Of a DNA stretch of 5,020 bases, positions 1 to 5,020 are shown one piece after another. Location: positions 1-5,020 of the forward strand of contig JAIDMV010000011.1 of NCBI GenBank assembly GCA_029050385.1. The letters run 5' to 3'. The notes below the pieces were generated by a model, which saw nothing but the letters and a program-made list of their open reading frames with translations, ran no database searches and was not told the origin of the DNA. The stretch is from Anaeroplasmataceae bacterium. GTDB lineage: Bacteria > Bacillota_I > Bacilli_A > Acholeplasmatales > Anaeroplasmataceae. The stretch's first letter is position 1. Each line of letters starts with the position of its first letter. The translations under genes and the position numbers were made by a program.

Positions 1-3000
1 GATATAATACATTGAGTTTCATAGAAGACAAACAGCCTTCAAACGCACTTGAACATATTTTGGTAACAGGCATTTCATCTATGTATGAAGGAATCACAAG
101 TTCATCTGGTGCTGCACCATTTAAGCCAGTAATATATACTTCACCTTTTACAATGACATAAGTAAATGCTTCATCATTGGAAAGATTCATAATAGGATTT
201 GCTATACCCGTCGTTTTATAGAAATCTTCAAAAGCAGTTCCTTTATAATAATATATCACACAAGTCTCAGGAATATATCTAAATGCAGTAATCGTGCCAC
301 GATCTGTTGAAGAATAACAAGCCATCTTTTCAAGACAAGGGGAAAGTGTAATTTTTTGAAGATTTGTGCATGCATAAAGTGAATCACTTAACGAAATAAC
401 AGAAGGTAAGTCTATCTCTGTAAGACCTTCACAATATCCTAAAGCTCTTGAACCAACATATTTCAAATTTGGAACTGAAATGCTTTCCAGAAGTCTTTGC
501 GTATATAATGCAAGTGGTAAAAGTGTTTCTGCACTTGGTAAATCAAGGTGTGTTACAAGCGTATGGGATATGAAATAAGTACCTAAAACTTTAGCTTTAG
601 GAAGATTTACAGAACTAAGTATACTTCCATCTTCCACAGTTCCTGCTAAAGCATCTGTTGAAAGATATAGAGCTTCAGGTAAATTAGCAGAAGCCATCTT
701 GTTATTTCCAAAAAACGCTGAACTTCCTAGATAAACTGCTTTAGGTAAATAAAGAGTTCTTATATCATTCATTTGGAATGCACCTTCACACAAAACTTCT
801 ACCTTTGGCAAATTGACTTGAGTAACATATGTGGCATAATTGAAAGCATATGAACTGATAATTTTAACAGAAAGCAAATCTATGCTAGTAAGATGCTTGG
901 GATCTGTATTTCTCATATAAAATGCATAAGCATCTACTATTTCAACTTTACTTAAGGAAATATCACGTAAATTTGCACATTGATAAAATGCATAAGCACC
1001 TATCTTAGTGAGCTCAGGAAAATAGTCATCTGTTAAATACATAAATTTAGAACAGCCTTGGAAAGCATAATTTCCTATACTTTTTACATTGAGTGCCTGA
1101 ACAGTTTCTAAATTTTTACAATCACAGAAGGCGTTGCTTTGGATTTCTGTAACTGTATTTGGTAATACCACATTCACAACCTTTGTTGAAGTAAAGGCGC
1201 CTGAACAGATAGTTTTAATCGTAACTCCATCAATGATTTGTGGAACTGTAAGATTTTCAAGTATACCTTGATAATATATTAAACCTTCCGAATCAGAATC
1301 CACAATAAAACAATTTTCAAGGTCTTGATTACCAAAACGATAAACAATCTCTTTAGGATTACTATAGGAAACTATTGTGCTTCCCTCGAAAACATAGGCT
1401 GCAGCTCTAATCTTTACGGAATGACTAATCCCTATAGGAGATGTATACAATGTGCCATTTTCAGGAGTTGGAAGAGTTCCATCTGTTGTATAATAAATTT
1501 TTGCAGTTGTATCTGAATGCGTAATTGTCAAATTAAAAGGCTCTGTACAATCAAGTGTTGTTTGATTAAAAGTAACATCAGATAATAGTTCCGCGTAAAT
1601 GTATCTAAGATTTACCATTCCATAGCCATAATATTTATCCTTACCTTTATCTCCCAAGTCAATGGCACTATCTTTTAGTAGCTTTTCGACTTGAGAGTGT
1701 GTATATTCATTATGTTCAGTAAAAACTAGTGCAGCAGCTGCTGCAACATGGGGAGCAGCCATAGAGGTACCACTCATTGATACTGTACCACCACCCATTC
1801 TAGCACTTAAGATTGCACTACCTGGAGCACATACATCAACATAGCTTCCATAGTTGGAATAATAAGGACGATAATAAATACTATTCGCATTAGCAAGTGC
1901 TGCTACTGTAACAGCACAGGAAACATTTGCAGGTGAAATATAGGCTGTATCTGTATTCTCATTTCCTGCAGAAACAACAGGTAAGATTCCATAATTATGT
2001 GCTTCCGTTATGCTATCTGAATAAAGCTTATTGGATTCTGTAGTTGCAGATCCACCTAAACTCATATTGATGGCTTTTATATTTCTTCCAGTTTTCTTTA
2101 AAGATGTTACATATTGAATGCCCAACACTATAGAGGAGGTATAACCTATACCCGACTCATTCATAACTTTAATAGGCAATATCTTTACATTAGAAAGTGT
2201 TAAATCTGCAATAATACCTGAAACATGAGTACCATGTCCTTCATCATCTTCATACTCATATACTTTATTATCTGTTTTAGATGTGGAGAAATTTTTTCCA
2301 CCTGCAGCAATACGATTGGTAAACCATTCATGGTCAGTATCTATACCAGTATCAACAACAGCAACTATAATCTCTGGTAATGTAGACATTGTGCTTTGTA
2401 GATGATTGGTGTAATTTCCCACACCCATTGCTTCGGCACCCCAGCTCTTATATGTTGAGCTAAGAGATACGGTACTAGTTTCTGTTTTTGTTTCTTCTAC
2501 CGTCACTACTTCATCGCTTTCTACATATTCAATGCAGGAAAGACCTTTAAAGTAGCTATACGCATTTGCTGTACTTTGTTCATCACTATATTGAAAAATA
2601 TGTAAGCCATTATATCCTTCAGCAGATGCAACTGCTCCACAGCTATTTAGATTTCCTTTATACTTGACAATTAATCGCTTTGTTGAAAACTCGCGAGTTA
2701 GCGTAACGCTTTGTTCTTCTTCACAAGAGTTTATATTGACTTTATAACCTAAAGATTCTGCAATTGTTTGAATAGGGAAAGCATAGTTACCATTAAAGTA
2801 TTCTACCTCTTGTGGAAGTATTTCTTCATCGCCATTTTGATTTGAAATTGTATTGTTCTTAATATTTACACGTTTTTCCCCATAATGGAAATTCGTCTCA
2901 TATTCCGAATGAGTTATACTTACTCCTGTCATACGGGAAAAAGTGGTTCCATCTATCATATAACAGCCATTACGTTCATATAATCCCTCTTTTTTAGAAA

Positions 3001-3184
3001 AAACAATTTGACCATCTGTTGAACTTGCAAAGTTATCAATAATATTTAAATACTCTTTTTCAAACGTTTCAAAGCTAACATTTTTAGAATTAGATTTTAA
3101 ACTTAAATCAATTATAGTTATGCAAACAAAACATATACACATTATAAAAAAAGTAAGTATCCATTTCATTTTCTTTCTACTCAT
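1..3184 (-). CDS. Secreted or cell-surface subtilisin-like (S8) serine protease with copper-amine-oxidase-N-like domain and BspA-type leucine-rich repeats, C-terminus outside window
   Basis: The reading frame is open for 1061 codons from the ATG at 3184 to the window edge, with no frameshift. Residues 1-28 are a basic start (MSRKKMK) plus a hydrophobic segment: a signal peptide or membrane anchor with no obvious A-x-A cleavage site. Residues about 73-155 resemble a copper amine oxidase N-terminal (stalk-type) domain, key stretch AFPIQTIAESLGYKVN. Residues about 165-232 look like an I9-type propeptide. Residues about 250-535 are the peptidase S8 domain: Asp278 in VAVVDTGID, His317 in GHGTHVSG, oxyanion Asn408 in VSAGNEN and Ser474 in SGTSMAAPHV are all present, so it should be active. 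Residues about 540-617 match a chitobiase/hexosaminidase C-terminal-like beta domain (IYYTTDGTLPTPENG). Leucine-rich repeats follow to the edge. By family it should cleave extracellular proteins; the substrate is unknown. Domain names come from motif recognition, not a profile search. Confidence 0.95.
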   Translation of the reverse strand, partial: MSRKKMKWILTFFIMCICFVCITIIDLSLKSNSKNVSFETFEKEYLNIIDNFASSTDGQIVFSKKEGLYERNGCYMIDGTTFSRMTGVSITHSEYETNFHYGEKRVNIKNNTISNQNGDEEILPQEVEYFNGNYAFPIQTIAESLGYKVNINSCEEEQSVTLTREFSTKRLIVKYKGNLNSCGAVASAEGYNGLHIFQYSDEQSTANAYSYFKGLSCIEYVESDEVVTVEETKTETSTVSLSSTYKSWGAEAMGVGNYTNHLQSTMSTLPEIIVAVVDTGIDTDHEWFTNRIAAGGKNFSTSKTDNKVYEYEDDEGHGTHVSGIIADLTLSNVKILPIKVMNESGIGYTSSIVLGIQYVTSLKKTGRNIKAINMSLGGSATTESNKLYSDSITEAHNYGILPVVSAGNENTDTAYISPANVSCAVTVAALANANSIYYRPYYSNYGSYVDVCAPGSAILSARMGGGTVSMSGTSMAAPHVAAAAALVFTEHNEYTHSQVEKLLKDSAIDLGDKGKDKYYGYGMVNLRYIYAELLSDVTFNQTTLDCTEPFNLTITHSDTTAKIYYTTDGTLPTPENGTLYTSPIGISHSVKIRAAAYVFEGSTIVSYSNPKEIVYRFGNQDLENCFIVDSDSEGLIYYQGILENLTVPQIIDGVTIKTICSGAFTSTKVVNVVLPNTVTEIQSNAFCDCKNLETVQALNVKSIGNYAFQGCSKFMYLTDDYFPELTKIGAYAFYQCANLRDISLSKVEIVDAYAFYMRNTDPKHLTSIDLLSVKIISSYAFNYATYVTQVNLPKVEVLCEGAFQMNDIRTLYLPKAVYLGSSAFFGNNKMASANLPEALYLSTDALAGTVEDGSILSSVNLPKAKVLGTYFISHTLVTHLDLPSAETLLPLALYTQRLLESISVPNLKYVGSRALGYCEGLTEIDLPSVISLSDSLYACTNLQKITLSPCLEKMACYSSTDRGTITAFRYIPETCVIYYYKGTAFEDFYKTTGIANPIMNLSNDEAFTYVIVKGEVYITGLNGAAPDELVIPSYIDEMPVTKICSSAFEGCLSSMKLNVLY
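2..172 (-). repeat. Start of a second leucine-rich repeat block, cut by the window edge
   Basis: Residues about 1005-1061 of the protease restart the repeat pattern: a beta-hairpin cap (FTYVIVKGEVYITGLNG), then LVIPSYIDEMPVTKI and the repeat core CSSAFEGC. The form 'F-x-Y-x-I-x-x-G-x-x-x-I-x-G ... VIP-x-x-I-x-x-x-PVT-x-I' is the usual opening of an LRR_5 array. It follows a non-repeat linker (about residues 960-1004), so at least one further array probably continues beyond position 1. Confidence 0.75.
305..1249 (-). repeat. Tandem BspA-type (LRR_5) leucine-rich repeats in the protease C-terminal region
   Basis: This part of the protease gene encodes about 13 units centred on an Ala-Phe (later Ala-Leu or similar) pair, with the pattern I/L-xx-xAFxxCxxLxxhxLP. 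The centres are at residues 663, 685, 707, 732, 754, 780, 802, 823, 845, 870, 892, 914 and 935. Spacing is mostly 21-22 residues, with a few 25-26 residue units. Units near the N-terminal side keep the classical AF..C form (SNAFCDC, NYAFQGC, AYAFYQC); later ones are degenerate (LALYTQ, SDSLYAC). This fold is common in surface proteins that bind host proteins or other cells, so it probably supplies substrate or partner binding for the protease. Confidence 0.88.
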
Positions 3185-3308
3185 TGCAGAAGCCTTCTTT
3201 CCTAATAGCATAACTCCCAACTGATTTTAGGCTTTACTAGAAAATGTATCCTTTAAAATCTTATCCATACATTTCCTATCGCACTAAACCTTCAACTATT
3301 TGTTATTT
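3185..3308 (-). promoter_or_regulatory. Long structured leader (5' UTR) of the protease gene, tentative
   Basis: If the promoter at 3315-3342 is right, the protease mRNA has a leader of about 120 nt. It contains an 8-bp inverted repeat (3242-3249 with 3267-3274, 17-nt loop) and two mutually exclusive pairings close to the start codon. CCTAA/TTAGG pairs 3227-3231 with 3201-3205. AAGCCT/AGGCTT pairs 3229-3234 with 3190-3195 and would cover part of the ribosome binding site. I do not recognise a known riboswitch class here; conserved aptamer cores I know, such as that of GEMM-I, are not evident. In AT-rich sequence such pairings may be chance. Confidence 0.3.
3193..3200 (-). promoter_or_regulatory. 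Ribosome binding site that sets the protease start
   Basis: On the minus strand the sequence AAAGAAGG ends 8 nt before the ATG at 3184, an ideal position. A second in-frame ATG lies upstream at 3211 and would add nine residues (MLLGKKASA), but its nearest purine run (GGGAG) is only 2 nt away, too close to work well. An in-frame TAA lies just above that. An internal ATG at 3169 has no site of its own. The 3184 start is therefore preferred. Confidence 0.7.
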
Positions 3309-3311
3309 AAT

Positions 3312-3330
3312 CTTATCATAAAATGATAAG
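3312..3330. promoter_or_regulatory. Perfect inverted repeat over the -10 element (possible operator)
   Basis: CTTATCAT (3312-3319), three A bases, then ATGATAAG (3323-3330) form a perfect 8-bp dyad. It spans the end of the promoter spacer and the whole -10 hexamer of the predicted protease promoter, the position expected for a repressor site. On the plus strand the same dyad is followed by TTTTTC and could act as an intrinsic terminator, but no plus-strand gene ends here, so an operator role or chance is preferred. Confidence 0.4.
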
Positions 3331-3342
3331 TTTTTCAATCAA
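3315..3342 (-). promoter_or_regulatory. Probable sigma-A promoter of the protease gene
   Basis: Reading the minus strand, TTGATT (3342-3337) is followed after 16 nt by TATGAT (3320-3315). These are close to the TTGACA and TATAAT consensus, with start of transcription expected near 3308. It lies downstream of the operon terminator at 3382-3409 and is the best-spaced pair I found before the protease gene, so the protease is likely an independent transcription unit. Another -35-like TTGTCA (3349-3344) has no good -10 partner at the right distance. Confidence 0.5.
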
Positions 3343-3381
3343 GTGACAAAAAACTTTATCTTTTTAAAAGAAATTCTATAA

Positions 3382-3409
3382 GAAAAAATCATTCCTAAAT
3401 GGAATGACC
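3382..3409 (-). terminator. Intrinsic terminator of the three-gene operon
   Basis: On the minus strand TCATTCC (3407-3401), a five-base loop ATTTA, and GGAATGA (3395-3389) form a perfect 7-bp stem, directly followed by TTTTTTC. This is the classical rho-independent form. It lies about 95 bases after the stop codon of the flavodoxin-like gene and just before the protease promoter, so it separates the two transcription units. Confidence 0.75.
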
Positions 3410-3483
3410 TATTGTTATAAAAAGAATATTATATTATTATGCTTGAACTGAATTAAAATTAGATTTTTAGATGAAACATTTGA

Positions 3484-3513
3484 AAAGGGTTAATAGTGAA
3501 AATCTAACCCTTT
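3484..3513 (-). terminator. Hairpin overlapping the stop codon of the flavodoxin-like gene (weak terminator or 3' stabiliser)
   Basis: AAAGGGTTA (3484-3492) and TAACCCTTT (3505-3513) form a perfect 9-bp inverted repeat with a 12-base loop. On the minus strand its first arm contains the last codons and TAG stop (3506-3504). It is followed only by TTTTC rather than a long T run, so it is at best a weak terminator; it may instead protect the mRNA 3' end or act in tandem with the stronger terminator at 3382-3409. Confidence 0.45.
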
Positions 3514-4094
3514 GGATTTGCTTTTGTAATTTTTTTATATGCCTTTTTAACATTCTTTCTGCTTGTTTTTTTAAAAAAAGAATCTAATACTCTTTTTGTT
3601 TCATCATTTAGAATACTATCATTCATTTTCTGATTATATAAATGTCTTTCTATTCCGAGCACATGTTCATAAGCTTCTTCTTTTTTAAACCAACTAGAAA
3701 GGACTGGTAAAAAGTATAGATTTTCCTTCTGTGATCCAAAAATGCCTATAATGAATAATTTCTTTAAGAAAGAATCATACTTCTCTTCATTATGGTTAAA
3801 ATAATCCTGCATACGTTCAGATAAAATAAAATATAAGGAAGAAGGATTCCCACAATACATAGGGACAAGAAATATGATTTTGTCATAACCATAAAAAGAA
3901 TCTAATAATTTATAAATATCATCTTGTCTATACTTGCATTCTTCTTTAAAGCATTCATATTCACATTTAGAACAACTATGATAAGCCAAATCTTTAAAAG
4001 CGATATAACTATCTTTTTCATTCATTAAATACTTGGCTATAGATTCACAGTTCCCATGATTTCTTGCGCTAAAGGATAAATAAAGTTTGCCCAT
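3504..4094 (-). CDS. Flavodoxin-fold / NADPH-dependent FMN reductase-like protein with a four-cysteine cluster
   Basis: The 196-residue product has the layout of the NADPH-dependent FMN reductase and iron-sulfur flavoprotein group. A flavin phosphate loop-like start (LSFSARNHGNCESIA, residues 6-20) comes first, then a cysteine cluster C41-x2-C44-x3-C48-x4-C53, then QDD (57-59), a beta strand IIFLVPMYCGNPSS (73-86) and a later strand LFIIGIFG (113-120). It is probably a cytosolic FMN-binding redox protein; the cysteines could hold an Fe-S cluster or a metal, which is inference. The C-terminal 25 residues are very lysine-rich. The ATG at 4094 has AAGGAG 7 nt upstream. It starts 40 bases after the immunity-like gene, same strand, and is the last gene of the operon. 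No substrate or partner can be named. Confidence 0.8.
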   Translation of the reverse strand: MGKLYLSFSARNHGNCESIAKYLMNEKDSYIAFKDLAYHSCSKCEYECFKEECKYRQDDIYKLLDSFYGYDKIIFLVPMYCGNPSSLYFILSERMQDYFNHNEEKYDSFLKKLFIIGIFGSQKENLYFLPVLSSWFKKEEAYEHVLGIERHLYNQKMNDSILNDETKRVLDSFFKKTSRKNVKKAYKKITKANPKG

Positions 4095-4134
4095 GTTTTA
4101 TCTCCTTACTTCTTCTTAATAATTTCTGCAACAA

Positions 4135-4614
4135 TTATATTTCTTTTATTCTTTCTAATTGCCACAATCTTTCTTCTGTTACTTTTTCTAAATCATTATT
4201 ATACAATAAATTTATTACTTTTATGGCATAATCACTAGCAACCATAGCATGTTCCTTCATATGTCCACTTGCTACTGCATGCCCAATGACACGAAAAATA
4301 GTCTTTGACAATTCATCTGATTGTTCTCTAGCAAGCCTGTGAATCTTAAAACTTATTTGTCTAACGTCATGCATTCTTGCTTTACCTTCTTGCCATAACT
4401 CGTTTATATTAAAGCCTTCCTGAATCTCAGGATATTTATAAGTATCTAAATGAGTTAATTCAATGATATGCTTCGCAAGTTCTAAAGACCATTTCGCTAA
4501 TGCAATTTGGTTTTGAGAAGAATATATTTTATCTATTTCATTTCTAAGCTCATCATTATCCACTATTTTTATTTTCTTAATAGTATGATAATCAAATAAT
4601 TTATTCCAGTTCAT
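4135..4614 (-). CDS. Imm5-like putative immunity protein
   Basis: The 159-residue, mostly alpha-helical product has no signal peptide or membrane segment. It resembles the family called 'putative immunity protein' (Imm5-like): an early helix ALAKWSLELAKHIIEL (38-53), a middle segment INELWQEGKARMHDVR (70-85), and the signature GHAVASGHMKEHAMVASDYA (111-130) in which a Gly-His-Ala-x-Ala-x-x-His-x-x-x-His-Ala pattern precedes a hydrophobic helix. In this family such proteins are predicted from context to neutralise polymorphic toxins; direct function is mostly untested. The ATG at 4614 is 3 bases after the stop of the Sel1 gene and lacks a Shine-Dalgarno sequence (nearest purine run more than 20 nt away), so it is probably translated by coupling. 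No in-frame ATG follows until residue 81. Assignment is by motif memory, so the family is fairly, not fully, secure. Confidence 0.7.
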   Translation of the reverse strand: MNWNKLFDYHTIKKIKIVDNDELRNEIDKIYSSQNQIALAKWSLELAKHIIELTHLDTYKYPEIQEGFNINELWQEGKARMHDVRQISFKIHRLAREQSDELSKTIFRVIGHAVASGHMKEHAMVASDYAIKVINLLYNNDLEKVTEERLWQLERIKEI

Positions 4615-4617
4615 ATG

Positions 4618-5001
4618 TTACAATTCAATATTATATTCCTTACATTTTTCTATTGCCAAATCATGTTCTTGTAAAGCAGCCTTCATATACCAATACTTTG
4701 CTTTTTCTAGATTCTTTTCACCACATAAACCTTCTTCATAAATCCAAGCCAAATTACACTCGCCATCTCTATCTCCGTGCTCAGCTGAACGGGTTGTCCA
4801 GTATAAAGCTTTTTCTAAGTCCTTTTCTGTACCTATACCTTCAAGGTAAGCAAAGCCCACTTGGCACTCAGCTAAAGCATAACTTGAATCTTTGGCAATG
4901 GCTAAATATCCTTCAAACCATTTCTTCATATCTTTTTTCCAGTATTTATTATCTAATTCCAAACTTCTATCCAATTCTTCACATGGTTTATAATAACCCA
5001 T
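4618..5001 (-). CDS. Small Sel1-like repeat (SLR) protein
   Basis: The 127-residue product contains two full 36-residue Sel1-like repeats, about 41-76 (AECQVGFAYLEGIGTEKDLE, then KALYWTTRSAEHG) and about 77-112 (ECNLAWIYEEG, then NLEKAKYWYMKAA), with a possible degenerate helix pair before them. Sel1 repeats are TPR-like helix pairs that serve as protein-binding scaffolds. With no signal peptide it should be cytosolic. The ATG at 5001 has AAGGAG 7 nt upstream. It is the first gene seen in the operon, directly followed (3 bases) by the immunity-like gene, so the two are likely made together. Short SLR proteins are often found in toxin-immunity arrays and may themselves bind effectors; that role is inference. 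More genes may lie upstream beyond 5020. Confidence 0.85.
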   Translation of the reverse strand: MGYYKPCEELDRSLELDNKYWKKDMKKWFEGYLAIAKDSSYALAECQVGFAYLEGIGTEKDLEKALYWTTRSAEHGDRDGECNLAWIYEEGLCGEKNLEKAKYWYMKAALQEHDLAIEKCKEYNIEL

Positions 5002-5020
5002 AATTATTCTCCTTCCTTAT

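Noticed and set aside
1325..1516. A 63-codon open frame on the plus strand
   Set aside because: It lies wholly inside the protease gene on the opposite strand, is Cys/Ile/Asn-rich with no recognisable domain, and has no convincing ribosome binding site. It is a shadow.
3185..3308. Cyclic-di-GMP (GEMM-type) riboswitch in the protease leader, suggested by AAAGCC near 3230
   Set aside because: The rest of the conserved core, the tetraloop and receptor helices are not evident; a six-base match is not enough.
3312..3330. Plus-strand intrinsic terminator (dyad followed by TTTTTC)
   Set aside because: No gene on the plus strand ends before it, and it sits on a plausible minus-strand promoter, so an operator role is more sensible.
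3471..3587. A 38-codon plus-strand frame (starts MKHLKRVNSEN) encoding a basic end, a hydrophobic stretch and KKR, resembling a small membrane peptide; a TTGTTA-17-TATTAT promoter-like pair lies at 3412-3440
   Set aside because: There is no Shine-Dalgarno sequence before the ATG, most of it is antisense to the A-rich 3' end of the flavodoxin-like gene (which makes Phe/Leu/Ile by default), and promoter-like hexamers are expected by chance in such AT-rich DNA.
4653..5003. A 116-codon open frame on the plus strand
   Set aside because: It is antisense to the Sel1-repeat gene, whose protein repeats are unmistakable; the plus-strand product is low-complexity Leu/Asn/Tyr without any motif.
1..5020. 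CRISPR array, tRNA or rRNA genes, insertion sequence ends or attachment sites
   Set aside because: No regular spacer-repeat pattern at DNA level, no tRNA-like cloverleaf, no transposase and no terminal inverted repeats with flanking duplications were seen; the only periodic structure is the protein-level leucine-rich repeats.

Overview
The window is A+T-rich, with strong AGGAG-type ribosome binding sites, a Sel1-repeat gene, and a surface protein that joins a subtilase to BspA-type leucine-rich repeats. This suggests a low-G+C Gram-positive bacterium (Bacillota), plausibly a gut or oral anaerobe of the Clostridia or Erysipelotrichia type. The taxon is inferred from composition and protein style only; no marker gene is present. 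Every convincing gene lies on the minus strand, so transcription runs from right to left.

Right part (5001 to 3504): a compact three-gene set. It holds, in transcription order, a small protein with two Sel1-like repeats, a 159-residue protein resembling the Imm5-like putative immunity proteins, and a 196-residue flavodoxin-fold protein with a clustered-cysteine motif. The first two are 3 bases apart and the second has no Shine-Dalgarno sequence, so they are probably translationally coupled. The third follows after 40 bases with its own ribosome binding site. A hairpin overlaps the last stop codon, and a good intrinsic terminator lies about 95 bases further on (3382-3409). The Sel1 and immunity-like genes resemble the accessory genes found around polymorphic toxin systems, but no toxin is visible here.

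Middle (3185 to 3503): a 319-base gene-free, AT-rich region. It holds the operon terminator, then a probable sigma-A promoter for the next gene whose -10 element lies inside a perfect 8-bp inverted repeat (possible operator), then a leader of roughly 120 nt with mutually exclusive pairings near the ribosome binding site.

Left part (3184 to 1): one very long open frame, uninterrupted for 1061 codons and leaving the window at its 5' edge. It encodes a secreted or membrane-anchored multidomain serine protease: N-terminal hydrophobic segment, copper-amine-oxidase-N-like stalk domain, protease propeptide, complete S8 subtilisin catalytic domain with all catalytic residues, chitobiase/hexosaminidase C-terminal-like beta domain, and at least 13 BspA-type leucine-rich repeats, with a second repeat block starting at the window edge. 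It probably acts at the cell surface on host or environmental proteins. Its true C-terminus and any anchoring signal are outside the window.
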